Assembly (NCBI RefSeq): GCF_051020955.1
Contig: NW_027476796.1
Location: forward strand, 62,001 to 126,000
From: Megalopta genalis
Lineage: Eukaryota > Arthropoda > Insecta > Hymenoptera > Halictidae
Length of the DNA: 64,000 nt
Reading direction: 5' to 3'
Part shown: positions 1 through 8,011 of the stretch, in pieces
How positions within the stretch are numbered: the stretch's first letter is position 1
Layout: the number at the start of each line of letters is the position of its first letter
The notes under the pieces: model-generated
What the model saw: only the letters and a program-made list of their open reading frames with translations
Told to the model about the DNA's origin: nothing
Database searches by the model: none
Program-made: the position numbers and the translations under genes

Positions 1-966
1 ACCCTGATTCCTTCACACGCGGAAGGTACTCTCGCAAAATTAATAGTCAGTAAATTACGCGGACGCGCATACATTGCAATAGAAGACTGGCCTATAAGAA
101 CAGTCTCGGGAGTTTGCGACAGATTGAAAAACGTTTTCGGATCATGCCACACTGTCGACCACTATCGCGGAGAGTTGTCGAATATTTTCATGCGTCCGAA
201 CGAACACATATTAGACTACATTAGTCGCGTCAAAGATCTGCGCGATGCAATAATCGATTGCAACAGAAGCCGCACCGATATATTTGAAATAGATGACTTC
301 ACGAGGGACTGCCTCATTCGAGGATCCGTTCCCACGATTCGGTCGCAGCTCAGGCCCCTTAGAGATAAACCTCTCCACCGCGTGTATGACGAAGCGATAA
401 GCGTCTTTAAGGAACTAGAGCTCGATAAGGTGAGATACGAGAAGCATAACATCCGCGAGGTTCGGTTCTGCGATAACCGGGGCGAAACCCAACGCGACAC
501 CAGACCAAACATCCGCGCCGAGATAAGCCGATATCGGTCACCGTCGCCCGCACCGTTCCGCGAGGCGCGTTCCCACGAACCGCCGCGCTCACCTTATCGC
601 GATACGCCACCGCAGCCCGACCGTCGAGTTCCCACCAACGACTCTTACGAACGACCGCGCAGCAATTACGCCACACCAAGCCGCGACGTATACATACCTC
701 CTCCCAGACGCGAAGGTAATTCCTCTTCATACCCGCGAAACCAGCAGAAATTTTGCAATTACTGCAAGACGCCGGGACACGACATTCACGAATGTCGCAA
801 GCGAGAGTACAACAACCGCATACGCGAACAGCAGGGAAACGGGAGGCCCCTCCCGTCTCACCCGAACCCGCGACGGGAGGTAACCGAAAACTCGCGCCCA
901 CAATCGATCCGGACGTTATCGAGCGAACACACTGTACCAGAGGAAGAGTGTCGCGAGTCACATTAA
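1..966 (+). CDS. gag: Gag polyprotein, 3' part (element 1)
   Basis: Structural protein that forms the virus-like particle and packages the RNA. Base 1 is the first base of codon 153 by alignment with the complete gag of element 2; 321 codons remain, ending TAA at 964-966. The first part matches a capsid-like Retrotrans_gag region (LKNVFGSCHTVDHYRGEL and following). Next is a long Arg/Pro/Ser/Tyr-rich basic stretch, then a single zinc knuckle C-x2-C-x4-H-x4-C at gag residues 404-417 (CNYCKTPGHDIHEC). It overlaps pol, which lies in the -1 frame, by about 200 nt. One visible difference from elements 2 and 3 is Ser instead of Pro at the fifth codon in the window. The gag identity is clear from the knuckle and position. 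Confidence 0.9.
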   Translation, partial: TLIPSHAEGTLAKLIVSKLRGRAYIAIEDWPIRTVSGVCDRLKNVFGSCHTVDHYRGELSNIFMRPNEHILDYISRVKDLRDAIIDCNRSRTDIFEIDDFTRDCLIRGSVPTIRSQLRPLRDKPLHRVYDEAISVFKELELDKVRYEKHNIREVRFCDNRGETQRDTRPNIRAEISRYRSPSPAPFREARSHEPPRSPYRDTPPQPDRRVPTNDSYERPRSNYATPSRDVYIPPPRREGNSSSYPRNQQKFCNYCKTPGHDIHECRKREYNNRIREQQGNGRPLPSHPNPRREVTENSRPQSIRTLSSEHTVPEEECRESH

Positions 967-3900
967 GCCCCGATACCAAAGTGCCACACGTAATGGTTTC
1001 GTCCCCCGACTTTCCTTCCACCGGAAAATTTATGATCGACACTGGAGCCGAGCCGAATATAATCAAGGCATCGCTCCTTAACCCAAGCATAGTCGTAGAT
1101 GTCGCGAATAGTATTAATATATCGGGGATCACTGACGAAAGCGTTGCAACCCTGGGTTCTACCACCGTCAACATAGCAAACGCAGTGGTGGAATTCCACG
1201 TGGTGCCTGATACGTTCCCAATTCCTGCGGACGGAATTTTGGGAGCAACATTCCTCTCGGGAGAGGCAGAGATATCGTTCAGAACCAAAAGCCTGGTCTG
1301 GAACGGAAATAAATTCTCGTTTTTATCAGCAGATAGGTGTATTATCGGACCACGCGCGAGCGCGTGTATCGCGGTGAACGCCACCGGCCCGGAAATAGGC
1401 TACATTAGAAAATGCGAATTAACACCAGGCGTGATGGTGCCGCATTGCTTAGTCAAAATCTCTAACGGAAAAGCATTCGTTAACTGCGTAAACACTTCGG
1501 ACAAGGCTGTCGACCTCCCCATGCCGACCATGGAGCTGGAGGAGGTGGAAGGCATCGAGTATACCGCGGAATCACGCGAGACCAATTCAATTTCAATTCA
1601 TTCAGTTGCTCAATACTTCGAATCCAGCTCTCCTAACTCGCGACGTAAAGAGATCACCGACATAATAAGTACGAGTCATCTCAGCAAAGAGGAGAGATCA
1701 CACGTCGACCAAATCATTTACGAATACCACGACGTCTTCCACCTCCCGGGTGAGCCTCTGGGAAAGACTAACGCGGTAAAACATAAAATTATAACAACCG
1801 ACGAAATACCCGTACATGTAAAACAGTATAGATATCCTCCAATCCACAAAGAGGAAATCAATAACCAGATGAAGGAGCTGTTGGAACAAAATATCGTAGC
1901 TCCTTCCAAGTCACCATTCAATAGCCCTTTGTGGATTGTCCCGAAGAAACCCGACGCCGACGGGAACAAAAGGTGGCGTATGGTAGTCGATTTCAGGTCT
2001 TTAAACGAAAAGTCGATCCCGGATGCCTACCCGTTACCAAGCATCCTAGAAATCTTAGATCAACTCGGCAGTGCAAAATATTTTAGCGTTTTCGATTTGG
2101 CCAGCGGGTTCCACCAGATCGAAATGGAACCCGAAGACGCGGCGAAAACGGCATTCTCAACCCCTTACGGACACTACGAGTTCAAAAGGATGCCCTTCGG
2201 CCTACGAAACGCCCCCGCCACCTTTCAGAGGCTAATGGACAATATTTTATCGGGTCTCCAGGGCACGGAGCTCTTCGTGTACCTGGATGACATAGTTATC
2301 TACGCGAGAAGTTTATCAGCGCACAAGTCCAAGTTCAACAAGCTTGCCCAAAGGTTGCGGGACGCGAACCTTAAACTACAACCGTCGAAATGCGGATTTT
2401 TGCACCGCGAGGTAGCGTACCTCGGCCACATAATAGGGGAAGACGGAGTTAAGCCCTGTCCACAGAAAATTATTGCGGTCAAAGAATTCCCCAAACCCAA
2501 AAACGTAAAGAGCCTTCGCGAGTTCCTTGGTCTGTCGGGCTATTACAGACGGTTTATCAAAAACTTTTCAAACATCTCGAAACCACTAACCACGCTGCTA
2601 AAAAAGGACACCAAGTTCGTTTGGGGTCAACAACAGGAAAACGCCTTTCACACGTTACGAGAAGTGTTGACCACGGAGCCGCTATTACAATATCCAGATT
2701 TCTCTAAAGAATTTAACATAACAACAGATGCTTCGGGGTATGCCATAGGCGGCATTCTTAGCCAGGGAGAACAGGGGAAAGATCGTCCCATCGCGTACGC
2801 ATCTCGCCTACTTCACGGTGCAGAATTAAATTACTCAACCATCGAGAAGGAGTGCCTAGCCATCATTTACTGTACGCAATATTTCCGGCCAAACATCTAC
2901 GGCCACAAATTCAACCTAATCACAGATCATCAGCCACTCGTGTGGATGAACTCAGTCAAAGACCCTACGTCCAGGCTGCTCCGTTGGCGCCTGAAACTGG
3001 CCGAGTTCGATTACCGGATCACTTACAAAACAGGAAAAACCAATTTAAACGCAGACGCGCTTTCACGCAACCCCGTGAGCACCCTTCCAATGTCCTCCGG
3101 CTCTGGGTCCTCCGACATGTTCGACGCCGTTAAACGACCACCGCGACCCCTTCCACCCACCCCACAGAACCCGTCACCAATCCTCGGCCGACGGCCACCA
3201 TCGCGAAATGTTCCTTCCACTCCCCGCCCCAACCAACCGCCACCTAGCCCGCCATCTTCACGAAAAGATCTGCCATTTTCACCCAACGCCTCGCCTTCAT
3301 CTCACCAATCCCCAACCGCCCATTCCCCTCCGCACACTCCTCGCTCTCCTACGATAACAGTGGACACGCCCACCGACAGAGCAGTCACGTCCAGCCCCGA
3401 ATCACAATCGGAAACCGACAGTAGCGAGAACATATTCGAACAATACAACCACCCCGCGAAACCAAATAGAAGAACGTTCGTGCATACACGCGACCGGTTG
3501 ATTATGCGCGACGATAACCTGGTGGCGTTCATAACAATGGACGGCCAACCCGTGGACCCCGGGGCAGTAGATCTGTTCTCAGCCGGTAGAATACCACCAC
3601 TCGAAAACCTAACGTTGTCCAGGGCAAAAGTATTGAACTCCGGAAAGAAGAAATTAATCCTACTCCCCATAAAATCCACAAAACATCACGCGGCCTCGCA
3701 CGAAAACATAACAGAGTCTCTCAGATCAATACTGGACGTCGTGACCGAACTACAACTCGATTCCTTTAGCTTATCAAAGATATCAATAGACGAGACACCC
3801 TGGATCAGCATTTACAAAATTCTCTTAGAACTATTTTCAAACACCAACACACAAATTTTCGCCTGCGGTAACGAAGTTCGGATACCCCCGATCAACGATC

Positions 3901-6900
3901 GATCCTCCATAATATCTGAAAACCACGACTCAGCCTTCGCGGGACACAAAGGCATTACGAAAACGTACAGGAGAATCAGGGAAAGATATTTTTGGCCCAC
4001 ACTCAAAAAAGAAGTCCAAGAATTCGTAAATTCGTGTGAATCATGCCAACGAAAAAAATTAGTCCGCGTTAAAACAAGACAACCCATGACGATAACTGAC
4101 ACGCCCGGTAGCGCATTCGAGGAAGTTTCAATGGATATTGTAGGCCCGCTTCCCACTTCACCTAACGACTTCTCCTACATCTTAACAATCCAAGACCTCC
4201 TCACAAAATACTCCCTAGCCATCCCACTAAGAAACGCGAACGCGATAGAAATCGCGAATGCGTTTACCCAGGAATTTATTTGCCGTTTCGGCACGCCAAA
4301 GGGTATACTGACTGATCAAGGAACGAATTTCCTCAGTTCTCTCATGAGAAATGTAGCTAAGCGATTCAAGATCACACAATTCAAAACAACCGCGTTCAGA
4401 CCCCAAAGCAACGGCTCAGTAGAACGTTCTCACCACGTTTTAACGGAATATCTGAAACAGTACATAACTAAGGGAAACTGGGACGAGTGGCTGCCGTTCG
4501 CAACCTTCTCATATAACACGAGTACGCACGAAGGCACACTGTTCACCCCTCACGAGCTTGTCCTCGGTACAATAGCTAGGACTCCCTCAGCAAATACCGC
4601 AATGCACGACTCGTCAGACGAGTCATACAACAAATATTTAGAAAATCTTCAATCAAGAATCTCCGAAACAGTAGGGAAAGCCCGAGAGAACTTGGAATCC
4701 GCAAAGTATCGCTCTAAAAAGTACTACGACAGGAAAACGAATGCTCAATCCTTTTCCGTCGGGGACAATGTGTATCTACTCAAAGAGCCGCGTAAAAGTA
4801 AGTTCGACGACGAATATTCCGGCCCGTACGAAATTGTGGAATGTATAAGCGATAGAAATGTAAGGATAAACTATAAGTCTGGTTCGCGAGTGGTCCATAC
4901 GGACAAACTGAAACACGCCCCAACAGGACACCTCAGAGTGCAAAGTGTAACAGAGACGCGTTCGCCCCCACCCCAAACCCCAAACCCCACCACTCGGAAC
5001 ATAGGACAGCACCGGTATAAAACAGTGAGCGAGCTCCGAGACAACCCTCAGTCTGCATCCAACACCGCCAACATGAACATGACCGCACCACTTCTGATCT
5101 TCACTCTCATACGTACAGCCTCAGCAGTGATAGGCTACGACTGTGGAAGTTCGACCGTAAACGCGACTACGTTCTCCACAGTAGACAAACCGCTCTGCGA
5201 ATTTTCCGATACCGAACCGACAGTCCAAAACGTCAGTATTCAGCTCCTCCAGATAGTCGACTTCGAGGAGACCACAACCTTCCAATGCAAAGTTGAAATA
5301 GATCGGACCATCTACTATTGCGGCATGCACTCCCACATGTCCGTAGTGAATAACGGCCGCCAACAGTACCTTCTCAACACTCCAAGAGACATATGCAAAA
5401 CAATGCATAACTCAGGCGTACTTGTGCTACCGCCCAACAACCAACTAGTGGGACTAATGAGCAACAGCACCACCACGAGAAGTATTACACTGGCAGGTTC
5501 CATTCTGCAGGACGGAACATGCGGCGGAACTACGTATAGCGACCCTTTCGGCACTTGGAACCAAGTCATAGTGCAAGCAGTGATCAGAGTCACTCTCAAA
5601 AACTTCAGCGCCTCAACCAAAATCTCGACCAATGAGATACTCCTACCCACAGGACACCGGTGCACACTCGACAGGGAATACTGCACGGATCCGGAAGACG
5701 GATTCACCTTTTGGGACAGCATGCCTACCGACCAGTGCGCCTTCAACAAATATGAAGTCCTCTTCGATGGCAGATCTACCAAAGTCTTCACACCAAACGA
5801 CAGCAACACTCCAACTTACACAGTGGCATCCGGCGACACCGTATTCGCACTCACGAGCACCGGCCGGACGCAGATCTGCGGCTACACGCTAATCCGGACC
5901 GAACACCCGAAGCTGCTCCTCCTAGAAACAGACAAAGAAGGAAAATTCAAATCAATTACCAAAACCAAGATCAATAGCCTGGACATATTCACTTATGTAA
6001 ACACGAAATTCGTGTATATCGAGAAGCACCTCCGGTCCCAAATCATCGCAATGTATAGAGACATCATCAACCAAAAATGCGCACTGGAACGCCAGGTCTT
6101 GAAAAATGTTATCTCACTAATCCACATATCACCGGCAGAAGTCGCCACAACATTGGTAAAAGAGCCCGGTTACATGGCCATTCCCGCCGGAGAAGCCATA
6201 TACGTCGTCAAGTGCATACCCGTTCAGTGCGTCCTCAGGAAGACAGAGGAGTGCTACGACGAACTTCCCGTCACCTATAGAAACAATTCGTTCTTCCTGA
6301 CACCACGCACGCATATCCTCACAAGAACAGGCACTAAAAGAGTATGCAACGAATTGATTCCACCGATCTACCAAATTCACGGGGCATGGTACAAGATTAC
6401 GCCTCGACCAGTAGAGAGTATACCACCTCCGCCACTCCAGCCGATAACAACATCTACATGGAAATACATTGACCCAACAAATCTTGCTACCGGCGGAATA
6501 TACACACAGGAAGACATCCAAAAACTTAATGAGCACATCATGTTCCCTATCGAAAAGATGGCAGTAATAAATGCACTGGCACAAGGCGCATCAGGCAGAT
6601 CGTACGCAGACGGATCCGTGAAACTGCACAATCTGATGGATGAGGACACCTTGAAACAGATCGCAGAATCAACTAGCAAGAAAATATGGGGCACCTTCAT
6701 CGAATTCGGCTCCATAATGGCTGGGTTCATGGGAATATACTTGGCCATACGAATCATCAAACTTTGCATCAACACAATCCTCAACGGGATCGCTCTACAC
6801 GCGGCCTACGGGTGGAGTCTCCAGCTCCTCGCAGCATCGTGGAGTGCCCTGGCGCACTTCTGCCTTTACCTAAAGCACAAACAAAGTGTCAGTGAAGTGC

Positions 6901-7082
6901 CCCCCAAGTGTACCACGACCGAGTGTATCCCTTTAACAAGCGTTATAGTCGATAAGGAAGAGCAAACGGACTCAAAAACAAAGAACTCTAACGACTTTGA
7001 AAACTCTATCGAGCGTACTGATAAATACGTATCGTATAAGAAACGGTCTCTCCTCGCCGACTCAGACGAGGAAGAAAAATGA
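753..7082 (+). CDS. pol: Pol-Env polyprotein: protease, RT, RNase H, integrase, envelope-like (element 1)
   Basis: The frame is open from 753 to TGA at 7080-7082 (2109 codons). The ATG at 753 lies over the gag zinc knuckle and is not a likely start; translation should enter at codon 30 (840) by frameshift, giving a fusion of about 2512 aa. Retropepsin DTGA is at 96-99. The RT palm has D448 and YLDD at 510-513. RNase H acidic residues are D659, E700, D725 and D768. A Pro/Ser-rich low-complexity linker spans about 793-900. The integrase zinc finger is H1058-H1065-C1095-C1098; the catalytic triad D1128, D1188, E1224 is a D,D35E spacing; the GPY/F module is at 1357-1359. From about 1441 the same frame is envelope-like. 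All main catalytic residues are present. N714 replaces a position usually aromatic in this family; element 2 has Tyr there. Confidence 0.92.
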   Translation: MQLLQDAGTRHSRMSQARVQQPHTRTAGKREAPPVSPEPATGGNRKLAPTIDPDVIERTHCTRGRVSRVTLSPDTKVPHVMVSSPDFPSTGKFMIDTGAEPNIIKASLLNPSIVVDVANSINISGITDESVATLGSTTVNIANAVVEFHVVPDTFPIPADGILGATFLSGEAEISFRTKSLVWNGNKFSFLSADRCIIGPRASACIAVNATGPEIGYIRKCELTPGVMVPHCLVKISNGKAFVNCVNTSDKAVDLPMPTMELEEVEGIEYTAESRETNSISIHSVAQYFESSSPNSRRKEITDIISTSHLSKEERSHVDQIIYEYHDVFHLPGEPLGKTNAVKHKIITTDEIPVHVKQYRYPPIHKEEINNQMKELLEQNIVAPSKSPFNSPLWIVPKKPDADGNKRWRMVVDFRSLNEKSIPDAYPLPSILEILDQLGSAKYFSVFDLASGFHQIEMEPEDAAKTAFSTPYGHYEFKRMPFGLRNAPATFQRLMDNILSGLQGTELFVYLDDIVIYARSLSAHKSKFNKLAQRLRDANLKLQPSKCGFLHREVAYLGHIIGEDGVKPCPQKIIAVKEFPKPKNVKSLREFLGLSGYYRRFIKNFSNISKPLTTLLKKDTKFVWGQQQENAFHTLREVLTTEPLLQYPDFSKEFNITTDASGYAIGGILSQGEQGKDRPIAYASRLLHGAELNYSTIEKECLAIIYCTQYFRPNIYGHKFNLITDHQPLVWMNSVKDPTSRLLRWRLKLAEFDYRITYKTGKTNLNADALSRNPVSTLPMSSGSGSSDMFDAVKRPPRPLPPTPQNPSPILGRRPPSRNVPSTPRPNQPPPSPPSSRKDLPFSPNASPSSHQSPTAHSPPHTPRSPTITVDTPTDRAVTSSPESQSETDSSENIFEQYNHPAKPNRRTFVHTRDRLIMRDDNLVAFITMDGQPVDPGAVDLFSAGRIPPLENLTLSRAKVLNSGKKKLILLPIKSTKHHAASHENITESLRSILDVVTELQLDSFSLSKISIDETPWISIYKILLELFSNTNTQIFACGNEVRIPPINDRSSIISENHDSAFAGHKGITKTYRRIRERYFWPTLKKEVQEFVNSCESCQRKKLVRVKTRQPMTITDTPGSAFEEVSMDIVGPLPTSPNDFSYILTIQDLLTKYSLAIPLRNANAIEIANAFTQEFICRFGTPKGILTDQGTNFLSSLMRNVAKRFKITQFKTTAFRPQSNGSVERSHHVLTEYLKQYITKGNWDEWLPFATFSYNTSTHEGTLFTPHELVLGTIARTPSANTAMHDSSDESYNKYLENLQSRISETVGKARENLESAKYRSKKYYDRKTNAQSFSVGDNVYLLKEPRKSKFDDEYSGPYEIVECISDRNVRINYKSGSRVVHTDKLKHAPTGHLRVQSVTETRSPPPQTPNPTTRNIGQHRYKTVSELRDNPQSASNTANMNMTAPLLIFTLIRTASAVIGYDCGSSTVNATTFSTVDKPLCEFSDTEPTVQNVSIQLLQIVDFEETTTFQCKVEIDRTIYYCGMHSHMSVVNNGRQQYLLNTPRDICKTMHNSGVLVLPPNNQLVGLMSNSTTTRSITLAGSILQDGTCGGTTYSDPFGTWNQVIVQAVIRVTLKNFSASTKISTNEILLPTGHRCTLDREYCTDPEDGFTFWDSMPTDQCAFNKYEVLFDGRSTKVFTPNDSNTPTYTVASGDTVFALTSTGRTQICGYTLIRTEHPKLLLLETDKEGKFKSITKTKINSLDIFTYVNTKFVYIEKHLRSQIIAMYRDIINQKCALERQVLKNVISLIHISPAEVATTLVKEPGYMAIPAGEAIYVVKCIPVQCVLRKTEECYDELPVTYRNNSFFLTPRTHILTRTGTKRVCNELIPPIYQIHGAWYKITPRPVESIPPPPLQPITTSTWKYIDPTNLATGGIYTQEDIQKLNEHIMFPIEKMAVINALAQGASGRSYADGSVKLHNLMDEDTLKQIAESTSKKIWGTFIEFGSIMAGFMGIYLAIRIIKLCINTILNGIALHAAYGWSLQLLAASWSALAHFCLYLKHKQSVSEVPPKCTTTECIPLTSVIVDKEEQTDSKTKNSNDFENSIERTDKYVSYKKRSLLADSDEEEK
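834..880 (+). promoter_or_regulatory. Programmed -1 ribosomal frameshift signal, gag to pol (element 1)
   Basis: The heptamer GGGAAAC at 834-840 is in the correct register: gag codons are GGA AAC at 835-840, and the slipped codons GGG AAA are in the pol frame. An 8-nt spacer (841-848) follows. Next comes a perfect 9-bp stem, CCTCCCGTC (849-857) with GACGGGAGG (872-880), and a 14-nt loop. A competing 7-bp hairpin (840-846 with 849-855) could form when the ribosome is absent. GGGAAAC is a known slippery site, for example in PEG10 and simian type D retrovirus. The signal is identical in all three elements. The frameshift itself is inferred. Confidence 0.85.
5073..7082 (+). CDS. env: Envelope-like glycoprotein module, 3' third of the pol-env frame (element 1)
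   Basis: The in-frame ATG at 5073 (polyprotein residue 1441) starts a hydrophobic signal-peptide-like stretch (MNMTAPLLIFTLIRTASAV), just after the low-complexity end of integrase. A Cys-rich ectodomain follows, with about 15 cysteines and several N-x-S/T sites (around 1470, 1493, 1571, 1617 and 1844). A hydrophobic anchor is at about 1985-2010, a second hydrophobic stretch at about 2018-2040, and an acidic tail ends DSDEEEK. There is no stop between pol and env. It could be made by processing of the polyprotein or from a spliced mRNA starting at this ATG; a weak acceptor-like CCCTCAG ends at 5051. The ectodomain does not look to me like the usual errantivirus (baculovirus F-type) Env. The pattern recalls glycoproteins of chuvirus-like negative-strand RNA viruses, but that is an unverified impression. 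No furin-type site is obvious. Confidence 0.7.
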   Translation: MNMTAPLLIFTLIRTASAVIGYDCGSSTVNATTFSTVDKPLCEFSDTEPTVQNVSIQLLQIVDFEETTTFQCKVEIDRTIYYCGMHSHMSVVNNGRQQYLLNTPRDICKTMHNSGVLVLPPNNQLVGLMSNSTTTRSITLAGSILQDGTCGGTTYSDPFGTWNQVIVQAVIRVTLKNFSASTKISTNEILLPTGHRCTLDREYCTDPEDGFTFWDSMPTDQCAFNKYEVLFDGRSTKVFTPNDSNTPTYTVASGDTVFALTSTGRTQICGYTLIRTEHPKLLLLETDKEGKFKSITKTKINSLDIFTYVNTKFVYIEKHLRSQIIAMYRDIINQKCALERQVLKNVISLIHISPAEVATTLVKEPGYMAIPAGEAIYVVKCIPVQCVLRKTEECYDELPVTYRNNSFFLTPRTHILTRTGTKRVCNELIPPIYQIHGAWYKITPRPVESIPPPPLQPITTSTWKYIDPTNLATGGIYTQEDIQKLNEHIMFPIEKMAVINALAQGASGRSYADGSVKLHNLMDEDTLKQIAESTSKKIWGTFIEFGSIMAGFMGIYLAIRIIKLCINTILNGIALHAAYGWSLQLLAASWSALAHFCLYLKHKQSVSEVPPKCTTTECIPLTSVIVDKEEQTDSKTKNSNDFENSIERTDKYVSYKKRSLLADSDEEEK

Positions 7083-7105
7083 CTATCATCATTTTTCTTT
7101 CTCCC

Positions 7106-7116
7106 AGGGGGGGAGG
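7106..7116 (+). other. Polypurine tract (plus-strand primer), element 1
   Basis: AGGGGGGGAGG directly abuts the TG of the 3' LTR and lies 24 bp after the pol-env stop. This is the expected position and composition of the primer for plus-strand DNA synthesis. Confidence 0.9.
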
Positions 7117-7147
7117 TGTTACGTCTCCCGACGTATTGATGTAACCA

Positions 7148-7265
7148 TATAAATGCGGATTCGGCAAGCCAACGCCTTGCCGGGTCGAGCGCCGGGCGCT
7201 CGAAAAATTTTGGAAATAGGTGTCAAATTACATCGTAATTTGACACCCTTTTCAGGCCCGGGCCT
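7148..7265 (+). promoter_or_regulatory. LTR core promoter and hairpin cascade (copy A)
   Basis: TATAAA at 7148-7153 is LTR position 32-37, so transcription would start near 7175-7185. Four inverted repeats follow within about 100 bp: CGGCAAG/CTTGCCG (7162-7168 with 7176-7182); TCGAGCGCC/GGCGCTCGA (7185-7193 with 7195-7203); GGTGTCAAATTAC/GTAATTTGACACC (7219-7231 with 7235-7247, 13 bp perfect with a 3-nt loop); and the 12-bp palindrome AGGCCCGGGCCT (7254-7265). If the TATA is real, U3 is only about 60 bp and these hairpins form the RNA 5' end and R region. The inverted repeats are seen directly; their role is inferred. Confidence 0.6.
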
Positions 7266-7388
7266 TCAAATCGACCTAGCCATAAGAACATAGATTATAT
7301 ATATTAACCCGAACTAGTTATAGGAAGATATACTACATTCGAGCCCCTATCCTACGCTCTCCCGATACCCATCCTACCGTTCAACCCA

Positions 7389-7505
7389 TTACCGACACCT
7401 CCACCAACGTTACCATACGAGTAATACCATAAGAAGCGTTCAAGCGTTTACCGACTCTTCCACTGATGTTACCATATGCGTAATACCGTAAGACGTGTGC
7501 AAGCG
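7389..7505 (+). repeat. Two 59-bp imperfect direct repeats in the LTR
   Basis: Copies at 7389-7446 and 7448-7505 share TTACCGAC, GTTACCATA, GTAATACC and CAAGCG at a constant 59-bp offset. The same pair is present in the other three family-1 LTRs. Repeats in this position could be an enhancer or insulator; nothing in the sequence shows which. Confidence 0.8.
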
Positions 7506-7784
7506 TTAGCTATAGAACACCAAAGACGCACTCCGCTAGCCGACTCACCAGCATTCCCCGGCATCCCCACTCCGGAGGATTCCCCACCACACGGTACGCC
7601 CCACTCGTACCTCCCCGGAGCAGCAGCGCCCCCACAACCGAAGGAGGTCAGAGCACCAGCGAAGATCGTCAGTTCTACTCCCAGCTCCACCGAGGAACGA
7701 CTTCCTCTGGAGACCTCCCCGCACTTTACTATTTCAACTCTACTCCCAGTCGTAGTTAATATTAGGAGTCTAAGTGTATCTTAA
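7476..7784 (+). CDS. Possible proline-rich LTR ORF, 102 codons (copy A)
   Basis: ATG at 7476 to the stop at 7782-7784. The product begins MRNTVRRVQALAIEHQRR and is then Pro/Ser-rich with no recognisable domain. It is open in all four family-1 LTRs, but these are about 99% identical, so openness is weak evidence. Copy D has a 6-bp deletion that keeps the frame. I see no clear homologue in the second-family solo LTR, unlike the 107-aa ORF downstream. It may be an upstream ORF, an exon or chance. Confidence 0.25.
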   Translation: MRNTVRRVQALAIEHQRRTPLADSPAFPGIPTPEDSPPHGTPHSYLPGAAAPPQPKEVRAPAKIVSSTPSSTEERLPLETSPHFTISTLLPVVVNIRSLSVS

Positions 7785-8011
7785 TCTTGAATATATTCTT
7801 TAATACTTAGTTATTGTCGTACCCTTCAATCTTCAATCCTAACTTCTTCGCGTCAAAGGAAACGAGTGTCGCCTATGGTCGAACGGTTGTCTAAACCCTT
7901 CTGACTGCCAAGTTAATATACGCACGGAGCTCACCCTGAATGCTCGGTATAGAGACTTGAGGCTTTCGGTTGGAACCTGACAACAGTCCTTCTAAGCGAC
8001 ATAAGCTCCCC

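Noticed and set aside
748..754. AAATTTT as an alternative slippery site at the start of the gag/pol overlap
   Set aside because: Gag reads AAA TTT TGC here, so the heptamer is out of register for -1 slippage. GGGAAAC at 834 is in register and has a downstream stem.
753..755. ATG at 753 as the start of pol
   Set aside because: It lies over the gag zinc knuckle codons in the overlap. Translation by frameshift at 834-840 explains the arrangement without a separate start.
407..1384. 325-codon ORF on the minus strand across gag-pol, repeated in elements 2 and 3 (20776-21753, 62898-63875)
   Set aside because: It is antisense to well-supported gag and pol with no recognisable domain, and the three copies are nearly identical, so openness carries no weight. 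It is best explained as a shadow of GC-rich codons.
7970..8011. Upstream in-frame extension of the LTR ORF (14 codons beginning with TTG)
   Set aside because: The initiator would be TTG, it is TCG in copy B, and the diverged homologue aligns only from MPK.
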